From the NCBI RefSeq assembly GCF_039523555.1, contig NZ_BAAAFN010000015.1, forward strand, positions 310,001-374,000: a stretch of DNA of 64,000 nucleotides, read 5' to 3'. Made by a program: the position numbers and the translations under genes. How positions within the stretch are numbered: position 1 is the stretch's first letter; each line of letters begins with the position of its first letter. The notes below the pieces were generated by a model. That model was not told where the DNA came from. It searched no databases and saw only the letters and a program-made list of their open reading frames with translations. This document shows, one piece after another, positions 20,799 to 30,385 of this stretch. Source of the DNA: Castellaniella daejeonensis. GTDB taxonomy: Bacteria; Pseudomonadota; Gammaproteobacteria; Burkholderiales; Burkholderiaceae_B.

Positions 20799-23700
20799 TC
20801 AGTGCAGCGCGAAATCCACGCGCGTGGCGGGGCCGCCGTCCTCGATCCCGTCGGCGTTGGGCTTGGGGGCCACGATGAAGACCCGGTCGGCCAGCTCGGG
20901 CGCGGATGCCGTGATCTGCTCGTAGACGGCCTGGGCGCGGGCTTCTGCAAGCCCGTTCAGGGGCTGCTTGCCCAGCGGGGCGGCGGCGAGCAGCAGGGCA
21001 TTCATCTGTTCGGGAGGCAGCGACTTCGCGATGCCGATGGCATTGCGCGGCTTGTTCTTGATCCGGGTGTCGCCGTAGACCTCCTTCAGGTACTTGGCGC
21101 GGTCCGCGTCGCTCAGCTCGGTGCTTCCGGTGGCCTGCCTGCCGCGCCCGCCGGCTGCCCTGGCCTTGGCGGCCCGGATCCTTTCATCGATCCAGGCCTG
21201 GCGCAGGCCCGTTTCGTCGGATTGGGGGTCGGCGCGTCCGACGATGTCCATTTTCAGCGATGGGCGGTCGGCCAGTGCCTTGACCAGGGTGGCGATGTTC
21301 GACTTCGCCGCGTCGTCGAGCACGGCGCTGCCGGGCGCGAAATCGACGTGGGACAGGTCTTCGCCGCCGCCGAAGGCGGAGGCCAGCAGCTTGAAGGGCG
21401 CGGTCACCGCCTTGGCGATCGTATTGACGATCACCTGCACGATGATGCCCCCCACCGAGAATTCAGGATCGTCCAGCGAGCCCGCGATCGGCAGGTTGAC
21501 GTCGATGTTGCCGCTGGAGTCCTTCAGCAGCGCAACGGCCAGCAGCACCGGCAGCTTGAGCGCGTCGGGGCTGCCGGAGGGCTTGCCGAAGGTGAGCTGG
21601 TTGAGCAGCACCTTGTTGCTGGCCTGCAGGGCCCGGTCCTTGATCTGGTAGTGCAGGTCGACCGACAGCTTGCCGCGTTCGATGGCGTAGCCGACGTACT
21701 TGGACGAATACGTGGTGAAACGGGGCAGGTCCACGCCCTTGGCCGAGGCCTTCAGATCCAGCGCCAGGTAGCGCGCGAACGGCTGTACCGTGCCCGAGAC
21801 GGAAAGCGGCGCGGTGCCGTAGACACGGCCGGTGACGTTGACCCTGGCCGGCGCGGGCCGGGTCGAGGATACGGCAGTGAGCGTGCCCGCGATCGCGGAC
21901 AGCTCGGCGCGGTAGTTGGGACGCACGAAGTGGTCGTTGAACGTCATGCGGCCGCGCTTGAGGGTGATGCTGCGGATCGAGATGTCGGGCAGGGCGCCGG
22001 CGGATTGCGCCGCGGTTCGCTTCGTTCCTGCCTGCGCCGGGTCGGTCGCGCGCTTGCGCCGGGTCTGTGTATCCTGGGTGATGGAGCCCGCGGCCGTGCC
22101 CTCGTCCACCAGGATGTCCAGCACGTTCAGGCGCGCATTGCTGTTGAGCAGGATGTTGCCGTAGAAGTCGTCCAGCAGGATGTTGCCCAGATCCAGGCTG
22201 AGCTTCGGTCCCGCCACCCCGATGTGCATGTCGTCCAGCCCCAGGTGCTTCCAGTTCAGGAACGGGGCCTTGTTGACGCGGTCCTGGAGATCCAGGCCGT
22301 CGACCCTGACCGCGCCGCGCCAGTCCGCCCGCAGGGCCTGCTTGCCTTGCGGGGCGGCAAAGCTGGCCTTGCCGCGCGCGCCCAGGTCCATGCCGCGCAC
22401 CGTGGCATTCAGGCTGGACGCCACGTAGGGCGCCAGCGAAGCGGCGTCGAAATGCGCCAGATCGACCGAGGTGTCGATGGCAAGCGGCTGCGTGGTCAGC
22501 GAACCGTCGAGCGCCAGCGTGCCGCGCTTCTGGATGCCGTCGGCCCGCAGGGTGAATCGCGCCGGCTCGGCGTCCAGGGCCAGCCGGTCGGCCGTCAGCG
22601 CCAGGGATTCCAGGGACAGGTCCACGCCGGGCTTCACGGATTCGTCGCGCGCCGCGAATTGCCGCAGGCCGAGCTTGATGTCGCGGCCCTGGACCTTGCC
22701 GTCGGCGGCGTCGATCATGCCTTCCAGGCTCAGGCGGCCGTCTTTCAGCGCGATCGGTGCGTAATGGCGCACGGCCGCCGCGAAGGGCGCCAGCGCCAGG
22801 TTGTCCAGGGCGACCTGCGCGTGCACGGCCAGAGGCTGCAGCACGATCGGCGCCTGGGCCCGCAGCGTGCCGCCGTCCAGGCTGTTGTCCATGCTCAGCC
22901 GGGCCTGCATGGGTTGGTCCGGGGTCGGTGGCCAGGCGATCTGGTCGACCTCGGCGCTCAGGCCGTCGATGGGGTAGTCCAGGCCGCTCGGCTCGTCGCG
23001 CAGGAGCACGGCGCCGGCTTCGAGCCGGAAGGCGCCCAGGGTGATCTGCCAGGTGTTCCGGGACGGCTCAGGAGCAGCCTGTGGAGGTGCGGCTTGCGCC
23101 TGGGCGCCTTCGCCCGCCGGCGCCTGATCGGTTGGTGCCTGATCGGCCTGGGCCTTGCCGGTCGAGGCCTGACCGGCGGCTTCGGATGACGCTGCCGGGA
23201 CGCCGGGGTGCCGGTCGCCGGAGGCGTCTTCTCCCAGTCTGGCGAAGCCGGTGGCCACGCGTTGCCAGTTCAACTGCGTGGCATCGCGATGCGCCTCGAC
23301 CCTGGGTTTCGCCAGGGTGATCGTCTCGATGGAAACTGTGCGTGCGCCCAGGTCCAGCGCCAGCCCTTCGGCGCGAAGATCGTCCCAGGCGAGCAGGGGG
23401 GCGCCCGACGTCTCGGCGACATCCAGCTGGCGCAGGCCCAGGCTGCCATGCACGCGGATGCGCGGGGCGGCATCCCGCGGTTGTTCGAACCGCACTTGCA
23501 GCCTGGAGTCCAGCAGCGCGCTCTTGACTGCGATGGGCAGGGGCAGCGGCCAGAAGTCCGCCCACTTGTCGAGCGCCACGCCGTCCAGCGCGACGTTCAG
23601 CGTGGATGTCGGCACTGTTTCGAAAGGCCGCGCGGTGCCGTCCAGGTCGAGGGGGCTGCCGTTGATGCGCAGATGCACCGCGGGTTGCACGTCGATGTCG

Positions 23701-24296
23701 GTGGCGTAGCCGAAGGAAGAAAGAAAGGGAATGCCCAGCGTGATCTCGTCGATCGTCTGCTTGCGGCCTGTGACCTGGTCGTCCAGGCTGACGCTGCCGC
23801 CGGTCAGCGACAGGTTGTTCAGGGAAAAGCGTGGCGGGCCAGAATCGGCCGGGCCGGGTTCCTCGGGCTGCCCGGCCGCCCTGGCGGCCAGCCGGTCGAC
23901 GATGTCGGAGAAATTGAATCGGTCAATGTCCTGGCGCACCAGTGCGATCCGTGGCCGGTCGATGCGCAGCCGATCGACCACCGGCGCGAACACCGCGATG
24001 GAGCGCCATGCCACGCGCAGGTCGATCTCGCCGATCTGAAGCAGCGGTTCGGACTGGGGCTGCTCGATGACGAGATCCCGCGCGCGCAGCGCCAGTGTGA
24101 AGGGGTTGAACCGGATTTCGCCTACCTGCACCGGGCGGCCCAGCAGTTCGGAGACGTCCTGCGTGAGCGCGCTGCGTACGGCCTTGGGCACGAGCCAGGC
24201 GGCCAATGCGGCCAGCACCAGCAGCGCCAGGGCGATGCCCGCCAGGATCTTGATCGTGCGCCGGCTGGGTTTCAGGGCTGGCATCCGCATCTGCAT
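20799..24296 (-). CDS. DUF748 / AsmA-like envelope protein
   Basis: A 1165-residue protein with an N-terminal membrane anchor (about residues 17-39) and a long periplasmic region made of DUF748 repeats related to the AsmA/TamB superfamily (GEIRFNPFTLALRARDLVI near the start is typical). A low-complexity Ala/Gln/Pro/Thr stretch around residues 350-410 separates two large segments. Near the C terminus, HVDFAPGSAVLDDAAKSNI resembles OmpA-type peptidoglycan-binding ends. Such proteins are thought to act in lipid transport or envelope integrity; this one has no assigned function. The start at 24296 has GGAG eight bases upstream. Confidence 0.82.
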   Translation of the reverse strand: MQMRMPALKPSRRTIKILAGIALALLVLAALAAWLVPKAVRSALTQDVSELLGRPVQVGEIRFNPFTLALRARDLVIEQPQSEPLLQIGEIDLRVAWRSIAVFAPVVDRLRIDRPRIALVRQDIDRFNFSDIVDRLAARAAGQPEEPGPADSGPPRFSLNNLSLTGGSVSLDDQVTGRKQTIDEITLGIPFLSSFGYATDIDVQPAVHLRINGSPLDLDGTARPFETVPTSTLNVALDGVALDKWADFWPLPLPIAVKSALLDSRLQVRFEQPRDAAPRIRVHGSLGLRQLDVAETSGAPLLAWDDLRAEGLALDLGARTVSIETITLAKPRVEAHRDATQLNWQRVATGFARLGEDASGDRHPGVPAASSEAAGQASTGKAQADQAPTDQAPAGEGAQAQAAPPQAAPEPSRNTWQITLGAFRLEAGAVLLRDEPSGLDYPIDGLSAEVDQIAWPPTPDQPMQARLSMDNSLDGGTLRAQAPIVLQPLAVHAQVALDNLALAPFAAAVRHYAPIALKDGRLSLEGMIDAADGKVQGRDIKLGLRQFAARDESVKPGVDLSLESLALTADRLALDAEPARFTLRADGIQKRGTLALDGSLTTQPLAIDTSVDLAHFDAASLAPYVASSLNATVRGMDLGARGKASFAAPQGKQALRADWRGAVRVDGLDLQDRVNKAPFLNWKHLGLDDMHIGVAGPKLSLDLGNILLDDFYGNILLNSNARLNVLDILVDEGTAAGSITQDTQTRRKRATDPAQAGTKRTAAQSAGALPDISIRSITLKRGRMTFNDHFVRPNYRAELSAIAGTLTAVSSTRPAPARVNVTGRVYGTAPLSVSGTVQPFARYLALDLKASAKGVDLPRFTTYSSKYVGYAIERGKLSVDLHYQIKDRALQASNKVLLNQLTFGKPSGSPDALKLPVLLAVALLKDSSGNIDVNLPIAGSLDDPEFSVGGIIVQVIVNTIAKAVTAPFKLLASAFGGGEDLSHVDFAPGSAVLDDAAKSNIATLVKALADRPSLKMDIVGRADPQSDETGLRQAWIDERIRAAKARAAGGRGRQATGSTELSDADRAKYLKEVYGDTRIKNKPRNAIGIAKSLPPEQMNALLLAAAPLGKQPLNGLAEARAQAVYEQITASAPELADRVFIVAPKPNADGIEDGGPATRVDFALH

Positions 24297-24459
24297 TGCA
24301 TGCGCTCCGACTGATTTTGTTTTTATGCGCCATGCCGGCCCGCGGGCATCGATGCCGTGCCGCTCATGGTTCGCAGTCAATTATCCATGCCGGATTCCGG
24401 CGCGTCCATCGGGAAGCGCCGGACTTTGCATTTTTTTGCGCTGCCTGGCCGTGTGGGGC

Positions 24460-24906
24460 CTATCCGATCACGAACCGGCCTTTCATGCCGGCTTCGTAGT
24501 GCCCGGGGATCGTGCATGCGAAGTCGAGGGCGCCCGCCTGCGGAAACGTCCAGGTCAGCTCTCCGCTGCCGCCCGGATCCAGCGTGAGGGCGTTGGCTTC
24601 ATGGTGGGCCGGCATATCGGGGTGTGCGCGCATTTCCGTGGCGTGCGCCAGAATCTCGTCCATTTTTCCCAGGACGATTTCATGGGGCAGCCGGCCCGCA
24701 TTGTGAATCCGCAGCCGCACGGTCTCGCCCGGCCGTACCGCGATCTGGTCGGGATGAAAGCGCATGGTGTCGTCCATGGTGATCTCGATCACGCGGGCGG
24801 ATTGTGCCTGCATTGCGTTCATGTCGTGCGGGGCGTCGCCATGGGCGTGCGCCGAGGCGGCAGCCAGAAGCAAAGCCGGAAAGAGGGCAAACGGCCGGAT
24901 GCGCAT
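24460..24906 (-). CDS. Exported cupredoxin (plastocyanin/azurin-like)
   Basis: A 148-residue protein with a clear signal peptide (cleavage after AAASAHA) and a cupredoxin fold. Type-1 copper ligands are visible: His in GRLPHEIVLG, then Cys and His in DFACTIPGHYEAGM, with a Met three residues after the His-Tyr-Glu. A His/Met-rich stretch after the signal peptide (HGDAPHDMNAM) may bind extra copper. It is probably a periplasmic copper carrier or copper-resistance protein. AAGGAG precedes the start. Confidence 0.9.
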   Translation of the reverse strand: MRIRPFALFPALLLAAASAHAHGDAPHDMNAMQAQSARVIEITMDDTMRFHPDQIAVRPGETVRLRIHNAGRLPHEIVLGKMDEILAHATEMRAHPDMPAHHEANALTLDPGGSGELTWTFPQAGALDFACTIPGHYEAGMKGRFVIG

Positions 24907-24935
24907 GGGGGGCTCCTTGTGCTGGATCGGCCTGA

Positions 24936-24967
24936 AAGCTTAAACCTTGTCACCGTGGCAAGTGCAA
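24936..24967 (-). promoter_or_regulatory. Cupredoxin promoter with MerR-type dyad
   Basis: On the minus strand TTGCACTTG is followed after 17 bases by AAGCTT, with a TTTAAG -10-like element 17 bases after TTGCAC. The near-perfect dyad CTTGCCAC-G-GTGACAAG (24946-24962) fills the spacer, the arrangement used by MerR/CueR-type metal regulators. No MerR gene is in the window. Confidence 0.5.
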
Positions 24968-25038
24968 GAGGCCTTGCCGGAAGCGCAGGCATCGATGTGC
25001 GCCGCCCGGCCCGTTGGCGGAATCCCGCGAAAACCGTG

Positions 25039-25071
25039 TTGCACTTGTCCCGGCGCAGAACATTCAAGCTT
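25039..25071 (+). promoter_or_regulatory. Matching promoter of the CopD-like gene
   Basis: TTGCACTTG, 18 bases, then AAGCTT, matching the boxes of the divergent cupredoxin promoter. The central dyad is weaker here. The repeated layout suggests that both genes answer the same regulator. Confidence 0.42.
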
Positions 25072-25124
25072 AAAATTCAAGGATCGGCCGATGCCGAAAA
25101 CGGCGATCAGACGGTGGAGGATCC

Positions 25125-25709
25125 ATGGATGCATCGCTTGCGACGCCCTCGGGCCCGCGGCCGGGGCTGGTCCGGTGGCATTATCTCTGGTACGTCGCGG
25201 GGGCGCTCGCCGTTCTGGTGGCGGCGGTACTGGCCGGCAATCTCTGGCTGCTCGACTGGGTGCACGTCATGAGCGGCGTGCTGTGGACCGGCATCGACCT
25301 GTTCATGGGGTTCGTCATCGGTCCGATCATCCGCAGCGTGTCGATTCCCGTGCGCAGGGAAATCATCGTCAGGCTGACCCCGGTCACCCTGTTCCTCATG
25401 CCGACGCTTTCCATCCTGACGAGCACGGCGGGCTGGTTCCTTGCGGTGCGGATGGGCTACGTGCAGCTGCCGTGGCCGCAGTTCGGCTGGATTGCCGCCG
25501 CGCTGGTGCTGGTGACGCTGATGACGATCCAGGGCCTGGGTTATCTGCTGCCGACCAGCGTGCGCGTATGCCTGGAACTGCAGAAACCCGAGCCCGACGG
25601 TCCGAAGATCGGGCGCATGATGAGCCGGTTCTATTACGTGGTGGCCAGCCAGGGCCTCATGCAGGTCGCCATCATCGTGGTCATGGCGAAGCTGGCCACC
25701 GGCGTGTGA
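25125..25709 (+). CDS. CopD-like integral membrane protein
   Basis: A 194-residue protein with about five membrane helices. The segment WLLDWVHVMSGVLWTGIDLF, with a His at the start of a helix followed by WxG, resembles the CopD/YozB-type helix found in copper-import and haem-binding membrane proteins. A second conserved-looking stretch is TPVTLFLMPTLSILTSTAGW. GGAGG precedes the ATG. Its divergent neighbour is a cupredoxin with matching promoter boxes, so a shared role in copper handling is likely but inferred. Confidence 0.62.
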   Translation: MDASLATPSGPRPGLVRWHYLWYVAGALAVLVAAVLAGNLWLLDWVHVMSGVLWTGIDLFMGFVIGPIIRSVSIPVRREIIVRLTPVTLFLMPTLSILTSTAGWFLAVRMGYVQLPWPQFGWIAAALVLVTLMTIQGLGYLLPTSVRVCLELQKPEPDGPKIGRMMSRFYYVVASQGLMQVAIIVVMAKLATGV

Positions 25710-25722
25710 TCCTGGCCGCATA

Positions 25723-26433
25723 TCACGGCAGTGCCTGGGCCTGCGGGGGCTGCACCGCGGCGAACGGGCTCAGGGCGAACCAGGCGTCGAAGGTGCGTGC
25801 GAGCTGCCTGCTGCCCGTCAGGGCCAGGCGGCCCGCCGTACGTGCCCGCGCGATGCTGGTGTGGCCCAGCCAGATCTCGGTCAGCGTGCGCAGGTCTGCG
25901 CGGACATAAAGGTCCACCTCGTAGCCGGGATCGAAGGTGCACAGGTCGGCTTCCTGCCCCTGCTCGGCGATCAGCCAGTAGCAGCGTTCCCGGGCGGGGC
26001 GTTCGGGAAAGATGAACTGTATCGTGCTGCGCCGCTCCGGCATCGACGACACATCGATGCGGCGGCGCACATCCCACATCAGCAGGTCGGCATCGAGATG
26101 ATGCAGCGAAGCCTCGGCGGCGACCCAGCGCTGCCCCCACACCCCCATTGTTTCCACGATGGGGCGCAGTTCCCTGCCGGCGGCCGTCAGATGGTATTCG
26201 CAAACGCCGGCTTCCGCGGATACGGGGCTCCGGACCAGGATGCCGGCGGTCTCCAGCTCGCGCAATCGCTTGGCGAGCAGGGCGGTCGACATGCGCGGCA
26301 GGCCACGCCGGAGCGCATTGAAGCGGGCCGACCCCGACAATAGTTCGCGCAACAGCAGCAGGGTCCACCGGCGGCACAGGACTTCCGCCGCCATGGCGAC
26401 CGGACAGAACTGCTGGTAGCTGTCTCGTGTCAT
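25723..26433 (-). CDS. HxlR-family transcriptional regulator
   Basis: A 236-residue protein. Residues ~8-100 are an HxlR winged helix domain (FCPVAMAAEVLCRRWTLLLL, RFNALRRGLPRMSTALLAKR); the C-terminal half (~110-236) resembles an SCP2-like sterol-carrier domain (DLYVRADLRTLTEIWLGHTS), an arrangement seen in other HxlR proteins. GGAGG precedes ATG 26433. It is divergent from a methyltransferase gene, with a GTTCA-N5-TGAAC dyad in the gap. HxlR proteins often sense electrophiles or redox changes; the signal here is unknown. Confidence 0.86.
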   Translation of the reverse strand: MTRDSYQQFCPVAMAAEVLCRRWTLLLLRELLSGSARFNALRRGLPRMSTALLAKRLRELETAGILVRSPVSAEAGVCEYHLTAAGRELRPIVETMGVWGQRWVAAEASLHHLDADLLMWDVRRRIDVSSMPERRSTIQFIFPERPARERCYWLIAEQGQEADLCTFDPGYEVDLYVRADLRTLTEIWLGHTSIARARTAGRLALTGSRQLARTFDAWFALSPFAAVQPPQAQALP

Positions 26434-26495
26434 GTTCGCCTCCGTGCTCGGTGGCCACGACCAGGCCAGTGTACTGCGCAGCAGCCCAGGCTGCG

Positions 26496-26510
26496 GTTCA
26501 GAAATTGAAC
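26496..26510. promoter_or_regulatory. Operator candidate GTTCA-N5-TGAAC
   Basis: A perfect 5-bp dyad in the gap between the HxlR gene and the methyltransferase gene, suited to binding by the HxlR dimer. Confidence 0.38.
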
Positions 26511-26619
26511 TAGTGCCGCGCGTCCGGCGGGTCCATGATGGGAACCGGCGAGGAAGAGGATCACGGCGGGATTCGGCGGCGGATGCCCCGGTCGAGCCAT
26601 CTTCAGGCAGGAGGATGCC

Positions 26620-27444
26620 ATGTCCACTGAAACTCTCGTCCCGGACTACCAGTCCGTCAAGCAGCGCCAGCATGCCGTATGGGCTTCGGGCGACTATGCG
26701 GTGATCGGCAGCACGTTGCAGATCGTTGGCGAAGAACTTTGCGAGGCGGTCGAGCTGCGCGCCGGCAGCCGGGTGCTCGACGTGGCGGCCGGCAATGGGA
26801 ATGCCACCCTGGCGGCGGCGCGCCGTTTTGCGCGGGTCACTTCCACGGACTATGTGCCTGCGCTGCTCGCGCGTGGCAAGGAGCGGGCCGATGCGGAGCG
26901 CCTTGCCGTATCGTTTCGCGAGGCCGATGCCGAAGCGCTGCCGTTCGACGACGGCAGCTACGATGTGGCGCTTTCCACCTTTGGCGTCATGTTCGCCCCG
27001 GATCAGCAGCGGGCGGCCGCGGAGTTGGCGCGCGTTGTCGTGCCCGGAGGACGCATCGGCCTGGCGAACTGGACGCCCGAGGGCTTCATCGGCCAGTTGC
27101 TGGGGCTGGTCGGCCGCTATGCCCCGCCGCCTGCGCCCGGCCTGCGCCCGCCCACCCGATGGGGCTCCGAGGCCGTGCTGCGGGATCTGTTTCCAGGGCA
27201 TTCCCTGGAGATCAGGCCGAAATCCTTCGTGTTCCGCTACCGGTCTCCCGAGCACTGGCTGGAGGTCTTCGAGCGTTGCTACGGTCCGACGCACAAGATA
27301 TTTGCCGCGCTCGAACCCGATCGGCGGGATGCGCTGGCCCGGGACATCCTGGACCTGCTGCGCCGCCATGACCGCGGGGGCGGCGGCTCGCTGGTCGTGC
27401 CGGGGGAATACCTGGAAGTCGTGATCACCACGAAAGCGGCGTGA
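26620..27444 (+). CDS. Class I SAM-dependent methyltransferase
   Basis: A 274-residue Rossmann-fold enzyme with the SAM-binding motif SRVLDVAAGNGNATLAAA, an acidic residue at the end of the second strand (VTSTDYVPALL), DAEALPFDDGSYDVALSTF, and RVVVPGGRIGLANW. This is the UbiE/Methyltransf_11 type; the substrate is unknown. AGGAGG precedes the ATG. It is divergent from, and probably controlled by, the HxlR regulator. Confidence 0.86.
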   Translation: MSTETLVPDYQSVKQRQHAVWASGDYAVIGSTLQIVGEELCEAVELRAGSRVLDVAAGNGNATLAAARRFARVTSTDYVPALLARGKERADAERLAVSFREADAEALPFDDGSYDVALSTFGVMFAPDQQRAAAELARVVVPGGRIGLANWTPEGFIGQLLGLVGRYAPPPAPGLRPPTRWGSEAVLRDLFPGHSLEIRPKSFVFRYRSPEHWLEVFERCYGPTHKIFAALEPDRRDALARDILDLLRRHDRGGGGSLVVPGEYLEVVITTKAA

Positions 27445-27517
27445 GCCCGGCTGGCCGGCAAAGAATTCCCCATGCTCAGCCGGGGTTTGGCCCGGGCGAT
27501 TTCCCTATAATTTCCCG

Positions 27518-28603
27518 ATGAATCGGAACAGACAATGGGTCCATCAGATCCGTACCTGGGCACAAGAGCTGGGCTTCTCCGGCATCGGAGTCTCGGGGGT
27601 GGACCTGTCTTCGGCCGAGCCGCAGCTGCTGCAATGGCTCGCCAAGGGCTATCACGGCGATCTGCACTACATGGAACGCCATGGCCTCAAGCGCGCCCGG
27701 CCAGCCGAGCTGGTGCCCGGCACGGTGAGCGTGATCACCGCGCGCATGCCCTATTTGCCGCGCGATACCGCGCCCGATTGGCAAATCCGCGAACGCGCCC
27801 GGCTGGCCGATCCCGGCGAAGGCGTCGTGTCGCTCTATGCCCGGGGGCGCGACTACCACAAGGTGGTGCGCGGCCGGCTGCAAAAACTGTGCGACCGCAT
27901 CGAGACGCTGATCGGCCCATTCGGCTACCGCGTCTTTTCCGATTCGGCGCCCGTGCTGGAAAAGGAACTGGCCAGCCGCAGCGGCCTGGGCTGGCGCGGC
28001 AAGCATTCCATGGTGCTCTCGCGCGATGCGGGGTCGATGTTCTTCCTGGGCGAAATCTTCGTGGACTTCGAACTGGAGCCGACCGATCCGGTGGGCGCGC
28101 ATTGCGGCACCTGTACCGCCTGCATCGATGTCTGTCCCACGGGCGCCATCGTCGCGCCCGGCGTGGTCGATGCGCGCCGCTGCATTTCCTATCTCACCAT
28201 CGAGAACCACGGCCCCATCCCCGAGGAACTGCGCCCGCTGATGGGCAACCACATCTACGGCTGCGACGACTGCCAGACGATCTGCCCCTGGAACAAGTAC
28301 GCGCAGACCACCGAACTGCCCGATTTCGACGCGCGCGAGCCGCTGGTCGGCCACCGGCTCGTCGAGCTGTTCGCCTGGGATGAGGCAACATTCCTCAAGC
28401 GCACCGAAGGCGGGCCGATCCGGCGCATCGACCACGAGCGCTGGCTGCGCAATATCGCCGTGGCGCTGGGTAACGCGCTGCGCGAGGCCGATGCGGAGCA
28501 AGCCCGGGAACTGCGTGCCGCCTTGCTCAGCCGTGCAGGCCATGAAAGCGCCATGGTGCGCGAACATGTGGCGTGGGCGCTGGCACAGCGCCCGGAAGGC
28601 TGA
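27518..28603 (+). CDS. queG: tRNA epoxyqueuosine(34) reductase
   Basis: A 361-residue cobalamin and iron-sulfur enzyme that performs the last step of queuosine synthesis in tRNA, reducing epoxyqueuosine to queuosine. Two [4Fe-4S] motifs are visible, CGTCTACIDVCPTGAI and GCDDCQTICPWNKYA, as well as the N-terminal MERHGLKRARPAEL segment. Expected length. It converges with rluE. In many bacteria the neighbour is tsaE/yjeE; that is not seen here. Confidence 0.95.
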   Translation: MNRNRQWVHQIRTWAQELGFSGIGVSGVDLSSAEPQLLQWLAKGYHGDLHYMERHGLKRARPAELVPGTVSVITARMPYLPRDTAPDWQIRERARLADPGEGVVSLYARGRDYHKVVRGRLQKLCDRIETLIGPFGYRVFSDSAPVLEKELASRSGLGWRGKHSMVLSRDAGSMFFLGEIFVDFELEPTDPVGAHCGTCTACIDVCPTGAIVAPGVVDARRCISYLTIENHGPIPEELRPLMGNHIYGCDDCQTICPWNKYAQTTELPDFDAREPLVGHRLVELFAWDEATFLKRTEGGPIRRIDHERWLRNIAVALGNALREADAEQARELRAALLSRAGHESAMVREHVAWALAQRPEG

Positions 28604-28652
28604 TCGGCCGCCGTGCCGCGAGGCCGGGCGCGGGCGGCGGCATGGCCCGCGA

Positions 28653-29290
<638 letters not shown>

Positions 29291-29294
<4 letters not shown>

Positions 29295-30229
29295 GCGTTG
29301 CGCTCCGGGTCGTTGACGGGCAGTGTGCCGCACACCCGGCGTACCAGCTGCCGCAGCCAGCGGTGTGCCGGCTCCGCTTCCTGGCGAGGGTGCCACATCT
29401 GCGAAATCGTGATGTGCTGTGCCGGTACGGGCAGCTCGAAGGATTGGAATGCCATGCCTTTCCCGGCTGCATCCTGGGCAGGCAGGTAGGATGAGGGCAG
29501 CAGTGCGATCAGATCCGATGCCATGGCCACGGCCAATGCCGCGGGGAACCCGGGCACGACGCTGACGACCCGGCGGGCCAGGCCCATTCCGGCCAGGGCA
29601 TCGTCGACCGGTCCGCGGGACAGCCCCCGGCGCGAGGCCACCACGTGCCCGTAGGCGGCATACCGTTCGGCGGTGACGGCCGGTCCGGACAGCAGGGGAT
29701 GGCCGGCCCGGACCACGCCAACGAAATGATCGCGAAACAGCGCCTGGAGGCGGATCTCCGGACCCATGTTTTCCACGACCCCGATCTCCAGGTCGACCAG
29801 GCCTTCGCGCAGATAGCGGGAGTCCTTCTCGATCTTGGGTGCGAAATGCAGGCTGACGCGCGGCGCTTCGTCGGCCGCGGCCGCGATCAGCCTGGGGGCG
29901 AAGATCTCGACGAACCCCTCGTTGGCCCGTATGGCAAAGACGCGATCCAGGGCGGATGGATGCAGTTCGGATGCTGCGGGCGACAGCAGGGCCCGGATTT
30001 CGAGCATGGCATTGCGCGTTCGTTCGCGGATCGCCTGCGCGTGCGGTGTTGGCACCATATGGCGCCCCGCCCGCACGAGCAGGGGATCGCCGGTCGTTGC
30101 GCGCAGCCGGCCCAGCGTGCGGCTCATGGCCGAGGTGCTCAGGCCGGTTCGCCGCGCCGCACCAGCCACGCTGCCTTCGGCCAGCAGGGCATCGAGCGCC
30201 GCGAGCAGGTTGAAATCGGGTTCTGACAT
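29291..30229 (-). CDS. LysR-family transcriptional regulator
   Basis: A 312-residue regulator with an N-terminal helix-turn-helix (NLLAALDALLAEGSVAGAAR, then TGLSTSAMSRTLGRLR) and a ligand-binding domain. It is divergent from a DHA2 exporter gene, with a dyad in the gap, so it is the probable regulator of that exporter. Coupled to rluE downstream by a four-base overlap. Confidence 0.9.
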
Positions 30230-30288
30230 GGGAGCAGGCCTGGGACGGTGGGTCGGGCGGAAGGGGAGACGCGTATGACATGCAGCGT

Positions 30289-30315
30289 ACCATGCAATAT
30301 ATAACTGCGAATGGT
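30289..30315. promoter_or_regulatory. LysR operator candidate
   Basis: ACCAT at 30289-30293 is matched by ATGGT at 30311-30315, with a nested TGCA/TGC dyad around an AT-rich centre and partial extension of both arms (7 of 9). It lies midway between the LysR and exporter genes, the usual place for a LysR site. Confidence 0.42.
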
Positions 30316-30385
30316 GCGTCTTCCGCCTGATCTTCGCCGGAATTACATTTTTTCCATGGATCGAACGACAACGAGGTGAATCGCC

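Noticed and set aside
24297..24459. Possible small gene between the DUF748 and cupredoxin genes
   Set aside because: No frame with a ribosome site and plausible protein was found in the gap.
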